Origin: Vogesella indigofera
Lineage (GTDB): Bacteria > Pseudomonadota > Gammaproteobacteria > Burkholderiales > Chromobacteriaceae
Assembly: GCF_003633895.1 (NCBI RefSeq)
Contig: NZ_RBID01000011.1
Location: 558,001-622,000 of the forward strand
DNA: 64,000 bases
Direction of reading: 5' to 3'
Under the pieces are notes generated by a model, which saw only the letters and a program-made list of their open reading frames with translations, was not told the DNA's origin and searched no databases. Position numbers and translations under genes: made by a program. Shown here in pieces: positions 36,168 through 43,255 of this stretch; position 1 is the stretch's first letter, and each line of letters starts with the position of its first letter.

Positions 36168-37030
36168 AGCAGCAAGGTCAGATCATCCGCAGTTACGGCC
36201 GCCGCTTCATCGTCGAGTGCGACGGCCAGCAATACGATTGCACCACCCGCGGCAAGCGCGTCGATTACGCCTGTGGCGATCACGTCGAACTGTCGATCAT
36301 CAACGGCGAACAGGCGGTGATCGAAAAGGCCTGCGAACGCAAGAGCCTGCTCTACCGCCAGGACGACTGGCGCACCAAGCTGATTGCGGCCAACGTCACG
36401 CGCATCGTGTTCGTCACCGCCGCGGTGCCCTCGCCCAACGAAGAGCTGCTCAACCGCTGCCTGCTGGCCGCCGAGGCCGCCGACATCGAGCCGATCATCC
36501 TCGTCAACAAGGGTGACCTGCCGGAAACTGCCGACTGGCTGGCCAAGCTGCAGCCGTACCGCGAACTGGGCTACACCCTGGTCACCGTCAGCGCCCTGCA
36601 CGACATCAACGAGCTGCTGCCGCTGGTCAAGGGCCAGACCTCGGTTTTTGTCGGACAGTCCGGCATGGGCAAGTCGACACTAACCAATGCACTACTCCCC
36701 GCCGCCGAGGCGCGCGTCGGCGATATTTCCATCGCGCTGGATGCCGGCCGCCACACCACCACCCATGCCGCGCTCTACCATCTGGACGAAGACAGCCACC
36801 TCATCGATTCGCCCGGCCTGCAGGAATTCGGCCTCAGCCACCTAGCAGCCACCGAGCTTGCCGGCCTGTTTCCGGAAATGCGCCCCTATATCGGCCACTG
36901 CCGTTTCCACAACTGCACCCACCGCGCCGAGCCAAACTGCGCGATCAAGGGCGCTTGTGATGAAGGCCGCATACGCCCGGCCCGACTGGCTTTGCTGCAG
37001 AAACTGACGAATCAGCTAGTTAATGCCTAA
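36164..37030 (+). CDS. rsgA: Small ribosomal subunit biogenesis GTPase RsgA
   Basis: 288 residues, circularly permuted GTPase. After an OB-fold N-terminus come G4 (VNKGDL), G1 (GQSGMGKST) and G3 (IDSPGLQEFG), in the G4-G1-G3 order that identifies RsgA/YjeQ. The C-terminal zinc finger (GHCRFHNCTHRAEPNCAI) binds 16S rRNA. It releases RbfA and checks late 30S assembly. It overlaps phhB by 4 bp. Confidence 0.97.
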   Translation: MKQQGQIIRSYGRRFIVECDGQQYDCTTRGKRVDYACGDHVELSIINGEQAVIEKACERKSLLYRQDDWRTKLIAANVTRIVFVTAAVPSPNEELLNRCLLAAEAADIEPIILVNKGDLPETADWLAKLQPYRELGYTLVTVSALHDINELLPLVKGQTSVFVGQSGMGKSTLTNALLPAAEARVGDISIALDAGRHTTTHAALYHLDEDSHLIDSPGLQEFGLSHLAATELAGLFPEMRPYIGHCRFHNCTHRAEPNCAIKGACDEGRIRPARLALLQKLTNQLVNA

Positions 37031-37057
37031 CGAATAAAATTTTCGCGTAACAAGCCG

Positions 37058-37100
37058 TTTACATTTTCTGATGATGACCCTAATCTGTCATGAAATGACA
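37058..37100 (+). promoter_or_regulatory. Candidate promoter and operator of phaB
   Basis: TTTACA (37058-37063) and TAATCT (37081-37086) are 17 bp apart. A perfect inverted repeat TGTCAT-GAA-ATGACA (37086-37100) covers the expected start site, as an operator would. A GGGGG/CCCCC stem follows in the leader (37105-37123). Confidence 0.5.
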
Positions 37101-37155
37101 ACAAGGGGGCGCTAGCATCCCCCTCATTCCGACAAAAAGACAAGGAGTCAGCATC

Positions 37156-37893
37156 ATGAGCAAGCGAATCGCGTTGGTTACCGGGGGTATGGGCGGTATT
37201 GGCACCGCCATCTGCAAGGCACTGGCCGACAGCGGCCACATCGTGGCCACCACCTACAGCAAGCCAGGCAAGGATCAGGCCTGGCTGGCGGACATGAAGG
37301 GCCAGGGTTACGACTTCCACGCTTTCCAGTGTGACGTCAGCGATTTTGATTCGTGCCAGCAGGCGGTTGCCGCCATCACCGAGCAGCTTGGCCCGGTGGA
37401 CGTGCTGGTCAACAACGCCGGCATCACCCGCGACGCCAGCTTCCGCAAGCTGGGCAAGGCCGATTGGGACGCGGTGATCAGCACCAACCTCGATTCCGTG
37501 TTCAATGTGTGCAAGCCGGTAGTGGAATCGATGCTGGAGCGCGGTTTCGGTCGCGTGATCAACATCTCGTCGATCAACGGCCAAAAAGGCCAGTTCGGCC
37601 AGACCAACTACTCCGCCGCCAAGGCCGGCATGCACGGCTTCACCATGGCGCTGGCACAGGAAGTGGCACGCAAGGGCGTGACCGTGAACACCATCAGCCC
37701 GGGCTACATCGGCACCGACATGGTGATGGCGGTACCGGAAGACGTGCGCAACAAGATCATCGCGCAGATCCCGGTCGGTCGTCTGGGCCAGCCGGAAGAA
37801 ATCGCCGGTCTGGTCAACTACCTGGCCTCCGATCTGGCCGGTTTCATGACCGGTGCCGACTTCGCCATCAACGGCGGTCAGCACATGATGTAA
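37156..37893 (+). CDS. phaB: Acetoacetyl-CoA reductase (PhaB-type short-chain dehydrogenase)
   Basis: 245 residues with AAGGAG before the ATG. NADPH-dependent SDR that reduces acetoacetyl-CoA to (R)-3-hydroxybutyryl-CoA for polyhydroxybutyrate. The Rossmann motif is TGGMGGIG; the catalytic tetrad is in NNAG, Ser of INISSING, and Tyr-Lys of YSAAK; PGYIGTDMV follows. The overall sequence is closest to PhaB rather than FabG, but a FabG role cannot be fully ruled out. phaC and phaA are not in this window. It has its own promoter-like region and a terminator. Confidence 0.88.
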   Translation: MSKRIALVTGGMGGIGTAICKALADSGHIVATTYSKPGKDQAWLADMKGQGYDFHAFQCDVSDFDSCQQAVAAITEQLGPVDVLVNNAGITRDASFRKLGKADWDAVISTNLDSVFNVCKPVVESMLERGFGRVINISSINGQKGQFGQTNYSAAKAGMHGFTMALAQEVARKGVTVNTISPGYIGTDMVMAVPEDVRNKIIAQIPVGRLGQPEEIAGLVNYLASDLAGFMTGADFAINGGQHMM

Positions 37894-37905
37894 GCGCGTC
37901 CGCCG

Positions 37906-37918
37906 CAAGGTTGGCCGC
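37906..37918 (-). repeat. DUS-like repeat after phaB
   Basis: Exact GCGGCCAACCTTG on the minus strand, preceded by T, between the phaB stop and its terminator. Confidence 0.75.
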
Positions 37919-37922
37919 ACGC

Positions 37923-37956
37923 AAAAAGCCGGGATGCATTCCCGGCTTTTTGCTAT
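37923..37956 (+). terminator. Terminator of phaB
   Basis: AAAAAGCCGGGA pairs with TCCCGGCTTTTT around TGCAT, ending in a T-run. Confidence 0.88.
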
Positions 37957-37992
37957 GCTGCGTTCCCCTTTTCACACTGATGGAGTCCTGCC

Positions 37993-38493
37993 ATGGCAGA
38001 ACAGCTGCTGATCGCCGAAGGCTCGCGCGAGGCGCAATACCAGGCCCTGTTACCGCAGGTGCTGGCACTGATCGAATCCGAGAGCGACATCGTCGCCGCC
38101 ATGGCCAACTGCAGCGCCGCGATCCAGCAGACCTTCAACTGGCTGTGGACCGGCTTTTATCTGGTCAAGGGCGAGCAGCTGGTGCTGGGGCCGTTCCAGG
38201 GTCCGATCGCCTGCACCCGTATCCCCAAGGGCCGTGGCGTGTGCGGCAGCGCCTGGGCACAGGCACGGACGCTGATCGTGCCGGACGTGGACGCCTTCCC
38301 CGGCCATATCGCCTGCTCGTCGGCGGCGCGCTCCGAGATCGTGCTGCCGGTGTGCGATGCCGCCGGTACGGTGGTGGCGGTGCTGGACATCGACGCCAGC
38401 GAACTGGCGCAGTTCAGCGAACTTGACCAGCGCTACCTGGCGCCGGTATGCGCGGCGCTGGGCAGGCTGTTCAACCCGCCAGCAAACGCCTGA
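37993..38493 (+). CDS. msrC: Free methionine-(R)-sulfoxide reductase (GAF-type)
   Basis: 166 residues, a single GAF domain. fRMsr reduces free Met-R-sulfoxide using thioredoxin. The redox cysteines are placed as in the family: IACTRIPKGRGVCGSAW and HIACSSAARSEIVLPV. Text such as FNWLWTGFYLV also matches. Its last 23 bp overlap the 3' end of the convergent KfrA-like gene, so neither transcript can end in the intervening space. Confidence 0.92.
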   Translation: MAEQLLIAEGSREAQYQALLPQVLALIESESDIVAAMANCSAAIQQTFNWLWTGFYLVKGEQLVLGPFQGPIACTRIPKGRGVCGSAWAQARTLIVPDVDAFPGHIACSSAARSEIVLPVCDAAGTVVAVLDIDASELAQFSELDQRYLAPVCAALGRLFNPPANA

Positions 38494-39520
38494 CCTGCTC
38501 CGCCAGCTGCGCCGCCGGCATCGCGGCCAGCTGCGCCTGCTCGGCCTGCAGCCACAGCAGCAGGTGCGGCAGGCGGTGCTGTTGCAGTAGCGCCTGCTCC
38601 TGCTGTAGTTGCTGCAGGGCGCTGCTGTGCTGCTGCTCGGTGGCGGCCAGCTCGGCGTGACGTTGCTGCCACTGCTGCCGCAGCGTGTCGCTGTCCGCCA
38701 GCTGCCCCTGCAGCGCCGCCAGTTCTGCGGCCAACCTGCCATTCTCCTGTGCCCGTTGCGCCAGCTGCTGCTGGCTGCTGTCGCGTAGTGCCGCCAGTTG
38801 CTGGGCCAGCTGTTGCCGTTCTGCCTGCCACTGTTGCTCGCGCTGGCGCAGCAGCGTGCGCTCGTCCTCTACCTGCTGGTACAGCTGGATGCGCATGCCT
38901 TCCAGCCGCTCGTAGGCCAGTGCCTCGCGCCGCTCGCCATCCTGCTGCAATTGCTGCAATTGCACCGCATGGCGCGCTTCCAGCGCCTCGACTCGCTGGT
39001 CGGCGGCCTGCTGGGTGGCGATGATCTGGCTGCGCGCCTGCTGCAATGCCGCCTCGCTGCTGATAGCGCGCGCCTCCTGCGCCGCCAGCGCCTGCTGTAA
39101 CTGCGCCAGGCTGGCCGCCAGCTGCTGCTGCGCCTGCTCGGCGCTGTCGCAGCGCTGGCTCAGCGCCAGTTGCTGCGCGCTGGCGGCGGCCAGTTCGCGC
39201 TGCGCCTGCGCCAGCTCGACGACCAATCGTGCCACTTCCTGTTGCGCTTCTTCGCGCAAGCCGGCCAGATTCTGCTCCGCCTCGCCGCAGGCCTGCTGCC
39301 AGACCTGGGCAAAGGCTTGCGCCAGCGCCGGCGACCACTCCGGGTGGCGGGCACTGGTCGCCATCTTGCCGAGGAATTCCTGCCGCCACTGACGCAGGGT
39401 GTTGTTGATGGTGGTGTTGGAGCCGGTGCCCAGCCGTGCGCGCACCTCCTGCACCGTCGGCCACACGCCGGCGCTGACCAGTTCCAGCGCCACATCGCGC
39501 ACTCGTGTATGAATATCCAT
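38471..39520 (-). CDS. KfrA-like DNA-binding coiled-coil protein (copy 2)
   Basis: 349 residues. The N-terminal KfrA_N-like DNA-binding part reads VRDVALELVSAGVWPTVQEVRARLG, GSNTTINNTLRQWRQEFLG. A Gln/Ala-rich coiled coil follows, from ~85 to ~335. The architecture matches the protein at 24453-25457 but the sequences are only distantly similar, so they are paralogues or separate acquisitions. KfrA-type coils are expected to oligomerise on DNA. It overlaps msrC by 23 bp at its 3' end. Confidence 0.8.
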   Translation of the reverse strand: MDIHTRVRDVALELVSAGVWPTVQEVRARLGTGSNTTINNTLRQWRQEFLGKMATSARHPEWSPALAQAFAQVWQQACGEAEQNLAGLREEAQQEVARLVVELAQAQRELAAASAQQLALSQRCDSAEQAQQQLAASLAQLQQALAAQEARAISSEAALQQARSQIIATQQAADQRVEALEARHAVQLQQLQQDGERREALAYERLEGMRIQLYQQVEDERTLLRQREQQWQAERQQLAQQLAALRDSSQQQLAQRAQENGRLAAELAALQGQLADSDTLRQQWQQRHAELAATEQQHSSALQQLQQEQALLQQHRLPHLLLWLQAEQAQLAAMPAAQLAEQVRRLLAG

Positions 39521-39588
39521 GCTTGTTTACCTGCTGGCTGTCTGCCTTGTTCTGCGTCGGCACAACACGCCGATTTCTGCAGCGGTGC

Positions 39589-41649
39589 TTATAACACTGC
39601 CAGCCCCACCGCGGCCAGTGCCGGCTCGCACGGCAACCACACGCTGAACACCGCGCCGCCCTGTGGCTGGTTAGCGGCTTCGATCACGCCGCCACTGCGC
39701 TCCGCCAGCCCCTGGCACACCCACAGTCCGAGGCCGGTGCCGTCGTGCTTGCTGGTGAAGAACGGATCGAACAGCCGCACCATGTCGGCCTCGGCGATGC
39801 CGCTGCCGTTGTCGGCCACGCTCAGGCGCAGGCCGGGGCGGCCGTCGCTGCCGGACGCGTCGTGCGCCGACAGCGTCAGCACCCCGCCCTGCGGCATCGC
39901 CTGGATCGCGTTCAGGATCAGGTTGATCAGGATCTGCTGCAGCTCGAAACGGTTGGTCAGCAGCGTGGCACGGCTGTGCCACTGTTTCACCACCGCGATA
40001 TTGCCGCGGTTCATCTGGTAGCCGACCAGCAACAGGCTGTCCTGGAACACCTCCGGCGGCTGCACCTGCTGCAGGTCGCCGGCGTATTCGCTCGGCCGCG
40101 CGTACTGCAGCAGCTTGGCCACGATCAGCTGGATGCGCTGTACCTGCTCGCGCATCAGGCGGATTTCCGGCAGCACCGGCGCCGCCGCCTCGCCGAGCAG
40201 CTCCTGCATCAGCTCCAGATTGCCCTGGATCACCGCCACCGGATTGTTGATCTCGTGTGCGGTGCCGGCCGCCAGCTGGCCGATGGCGGCCAGTTTTTCC
40301 GACTTGAACAGCTGCTGCTGCGCGCTGAGCAGGGTATGGTTGGCCGCCGCCAGCTCGCGCGTGCGCTCCGCCACCTTGTCGTCCAGCTCGCCGGCCCAGC
40401 GCAGCATCGCCTGGTTTTGCGACTCCAGCCGCGCCAGCAGCGCGTCGAAATGCGCGGCCAGCAGGGCCAGCTCGTCCTGCTGCGGCAAGGCGCCGACGCG
40501 GGCATCCAGCCGGCCGGCGGCCACCGCACTCATGGTCTGGCGCAGGCGCTCCACCGGGGCTATCACCGAGCGCGCAAAGCGCCAGCTCACCCACGTTGCC
40601 GCCGCCATGGTGATGGCGAACAGCACGAACAGCACCGCCAGCGCCATCCACTTGGCCAGCACGAACGGCTGCTCCAGAAAACCGACGTACAGCATGCCGA
40701 TACGTTGGCCGCGGCTGTCCAGCAGCGGCTGGTAGCCGGACACATACCAGTCGCCGATCACCCGCGCCCGGTTCAGCCACGCCTGACCGCGGCCCAGCAC
40801 CTGCTCCGATACTTCCTGCGACACGCGGCTGCCGATGGCGCGCCCGCCACGGGGGTAGGTCACCGTGGTGGCGATGCGGGTGTCGTCGAGGAACAATGTG
40901 GCCGAGCCGCGGCTGCGGATCGGCAACGAACCCTGCGGATACACCAGATGACGGATGCGGTCGATGAACTCGATGTTGCGGTTCAGCAGCACACCGCCAA
41001 CCAGCACCAGCGGCTGCCCCGGCACCTTGGCCGCGGCGTGCAGCAGCAGGCCGTTGTCACTGACGTTGCGCCGGCTCGGCCGCGCGCCGGGCGTCGCCAG
41101 CAATTCGATGTGCGAGCGCACCTGCAGCTGCGGCGACAACGCGGCCAGCTGCGCCGGGCTGAACACGTCCAGCGTGGCGCGCTGCGTGCCGCTGCTGGCG
41201 GCCAGCACCACCGCCGGCTGCGGGTAGCGCAGACCGTGGCTGGCCGGCAGCGACGCAGCCACCACCTGCTGGCGCGCGTCCAGCAACAGCAGATAGTCCA
41301 GCCCCAGGCTGCGCGCGCGTTCGCGCAACAGCGCGTCGGGCGAGCTTGCGCGCGGCTGGCGGCGGGTATCGGCCAAGGCTTCGGAACTGGCCAACGCCTC
41401 GATGCTGCGGCCAACGTCGCTCTGCACCCGCTCGAAATAGGTGGCCGCCACTGCCAGATCGCTGCGCACCTTGAAAACCAGCAGCTCCTCGAACGCCGCC
41501 CCGCCCCAGCCGGCCAGCAACAGCAGCAGCACCGGAAAACCGACTACCAGCGGCAGCAGCGCGAGGGTGACGAAGCGGGTGCGCACCGAACGGTTCAGCG
41601 GCTGCAGCAGGCGCCGCCACAGGCCGGCTACTCGCCCCAGGACAGGCAT
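39589..41649 (-). CDS. Membrane sensor histidine kinase
   Basis: 686 residues. TM1 is at ~25-48 and a large periplasmic Cache-like sensor lies at ~50-330. TM2 is at ~332-354, HAMP at ~356-408, and a coiled coil with the H-box His465 (AGTAHEINNPVAVIQGN) comes next. The HATPase domain has NxxxNA (ILNAIQAM), DNGSG and GTGLGLWVC. It overlaps the upstream sigma54 activator gene by 22 bp, so they form a two-component pair. Location opposite the formate dehydrogenase operon suggests control of formate or C1 metabolism, but the ligand is unknown. Confidence 0.92.
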   Translation of the reverse strand: MPVLGRVAGLWRRLLQPLNRSVRTRFVTLALLPLVVGFPVLLLLLAGWGGAAFEELLVFKVRSDLAVAATYFERVQSDVGRSIEALASSEALADTRRQPRASSPDALLRERARSLGLDYLLLLDARQQVVAASLPASHGLRYPQPAVVLAASSGTQRATLDVFSPAQLAALSPQLQVRSHIELLATPGARPSRRNVSDNGLLLHAAAKVPGQPLVLVGGVLLNRNIEFIDRIRHLVYPQGSLPIRSRGSATLFLDDTRIATTVTYPRGGRAIGSRVSQEVSEQVLGRGQAWLNRARVIGDWYVSGYQPLLDSRGQRIGMLYVGFLEQPFVLAKWMALAVLFVLFAITMAAATWVSWRFARSVIAPVERLRQTMSAVAAGRLDARVGALPQQDELALLAAHFDALLARLESQNQAMLRWAGELDDKVAERTRELAAANHTLLSAQQQLFKSEKLAAIGQLAAGTAHEINNPVAVIQGNLELMQELLGEAAAPVLPEIRLMREQVQRIQLIVAKLLQYARPSEYAGDLQQVQPPEVFQDSLLLVGYQMNRGNIAVVKQWHSRATLLTNRFELQQILINLILNAIQAMPQGGVLTLSAHDASGSDGRPGLRLSVADNGSGIAEADMVRLFDPFFTSKHDGTGLGLWVCQGLAERSGGVIEAANQPQGGAVFSVWLPCEPALAAVGLAVL

Positions 41650-43034
41650 TTGCGCTCCAGGGTCTTGCGGGAAATGCCGAGCCGGCGCGCCGCCTCCGAC
41701 TTGTTGCCGGCGCAGGCGGCCAGCACCGCGCGGATATGGCGGGTTTCGACCTGGCTCAGGCTTTCTTCCGCTGGCGCCGCCCCGGTCGCCAGCTCACCGA
41801 CGGCCGGCGGCAGTCGCGTCGCCGGCAGGTCCTGCGGCAGATAACCGAGAATCAGCGAGCGTTCGATCAGGTTTTTCAGCTCGCGCACATTGCCCGGCCA
41901 GTCGTAGGCGGCCATCGCCACCAGCAGCGCCGGCTCCACCTCCACCGGTGCCACCCCCAGCGTCGGGCTGAGCAGGTCCATGAAGTGCGCCACCAGCTCC
42001 GGCAAGTCCTCGGTGCGCTCGCGCAGCGGCGGCAGCGCCAGCTCCAGCACCTGCAAGCGGTAGTACAGGTCGGCACGGAAACGGCCGGCGGCGACCTCGT
42101 CCGCCAGCGGCTTGTTGCTGGCGGCAATCACCCGCACGTCGACCTTGATTTCCTGCTCCGAGCCGACCGGGCGGATGCTGCGTTCCTCCAGCACCCGCAG
42201 CAGCTTGGCCTGGATCGCCAGCGGCAGCTCGGCCACCTCGTCCAGGAACAGCGTGCCGCCGCGCGCGTAGTAGAACAGCCCGTCGCGGCTGGCGGCGGCG
42301 CCGGTATAGGCGCCCTTGAGGTGGCCGAACAGCTCGCTCTCGATCAGCTCCTGCGTGATCGCCGCGCAGTTGACCGGCACGAAGCTGGCGTTGGCGCGCG
42401 GGCTGAGCTGGTGCAGCGCGCGCGCCACCACCTCCTTGCCGGTGCCGGATTCGCCCTGGATCAGCACCGTCGACGGCATCGGCGCGAAGCGCTGCAACAG
42501 GCCGCGCAGCTCGGTGATCGCCGCCGAGTGCCCGATCAGGCCGTCGCGGCTGACCTTGCTGCGGCTGGCGTGCGACGCCACCTCGCGGCGCAGCACCCAG
42601 TTTTCCGCCTCCAGCCGCGCGCGTTCAAAGGCACGCCTGGCGGCGTTGATCAGCTGCGCCAGCGAGAACGGCTTGAGCAGGAAATCCGACGCGCCGGCAC
42701 GCAGCGCGTCGATGGCGGTTTCCACGTCGGCAAACGCGGTCATCAGGATCACTTCGCTGTTGACGCCGCGCTCGCGCAGCTGCTTCAGCCAGTTGACGCC
42801 GGAGACGCCCGGCAGCGAGATGTCGAGCACGATCAGGTCGAAGCGCTGCTGCGCTACCAGCGGCTCGGCCGCTTCCACGCTGCCGGCGGTGTGCACGCTG
42901 CCGCAGCGCGATTCCAGCGCCCGCTTGATGAAATTGACCATGCCCGGCTCGTCATCGACCACCAGCACGCTGTAGCTGTCCCATTGCTTGGCTGCCGCGT
43001 TTCCGCTTGCGGCCAACGTTTCGTCTTGCTGCAA
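41628..43034 (-). CDS. Sigma54-dependent response regulator (NtrC family)
   Basis: 468 residues from TTG 43034, chosen because AAGGGG lies 9 bp before it. ATG 43124 would add 30 residues unlike a receiver domain and has no ribosome site. The receiver domain (~20-135) has phospho-acceptor Asp71 (IVLDISLPG). The AAA+ domain has Walker A GESGTGKE, the sigma54-contact loop GAYTGA (consensus GAFTGA, with Tyr for Phe) and Walker B GGTLFLDEV. A Fis-type helix-turn-helix (NKSEAARRLGISRKTLERK) ends the protein. It should activate a -24/-12 promoter, and one lies at 43175-43190. Confidence 0.93.
   Translation of the reverse strand: MQQDETLAASGNAAAKQWDSYSVLVVDDEPGMVNFIKRALESRCGSVHTAGSVEAAEPLVAQQRFDLIVLDISLPGVSGVNWLKQLRERGVNSEVILMTAFADVETAIDALRAGASDFLLKPFSLAQLINAARRAFERARLEAENWVLRREVASHASRSKVSRDGLIGHSAAITELRGLLQRFAPMPSTVLIQGESGTGKEVVARALHQLSPRANASFVPVNCAAITQELIESELFGHLKGAYTGAAASRDGLFYYARGGTLFLDEVAELPLAIQAKLLRVLEERSIRPVGSEQEIKVDVRVIAASNKPLADEVAAGRFRADLYYRLQVLELALPPLRERTEDLPELVAHFMDLLSPTLGVAPVEVEPALLVAMAAYDWPGNVRELKNLIERSLILGYLPQDLPATRLPPAVGELATGAAPAEESLSQVETRHIRAVLAACAGNKSEAARRLGISRKTLERKCLSWGE
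43009..43020 (+). repeat. DUS-like repeat (G variant) at the start of the regulator gene
   Basis: GCGGCCAACGTT preceded by TT and followed by TCGTC; the coding strand reads ACG TTG GCC GCA, residues T-L-A-A, five codons after the proposed start. Confidence 0.5.
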
Positions 43035-43051
43035 AAGCTTGTTCCCCTTAT

Positions 43052-43097
43052 GGACAAATTGACCCAGCCCGCGCAGCGGCGTTGCGACTATTTGTCC
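43052..43097. promoter_or_regulatory. Candidate upstream activator site for the sigma54 regulator
   Basis: GGACAAAT (43052-43059) and ATTTGTCC (43090-43097) are inverted 8-mers 30 bp apart. They lie about 80-125 bp before the -24/-12 element of fdnG, the usual enhancer distance for NtrC-type activators, and in the regulator's own upstream region. Confidence 0.45.
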
Positions 43098-43174
43098 GTT
43101 CAAGCCGGGCTTGATTGCCGGCATTCATGGTGCAAGTGCTTGTTTGTGCTGGGTATTGGCAAAAACCCTACCAC

Positions 43175-43190
43175 GGGCACGGCAAATGCT
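43175..43190 (+). promoter_or_regulatory. Candidate sigma54 (-24/-12) promoter of the formate dehydrogenase operon
   Basis: GGGCACG-GCAA-ATGCT differs from the consensus TGGCACG-N4-TTGCT at two positions and keeps the invariant GG and GC with exact spacing. Transcription would start near 43201, giving a ~55-nt leader to fdnG. Confidence 0.6.
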
Positions 43191-43255
43191 ATGCCAAGGC
43201 TATTGCGCGGGCCCGCCCGCGTCAAACGCGACAACCCAAAAACAAGAGGAGAGCC

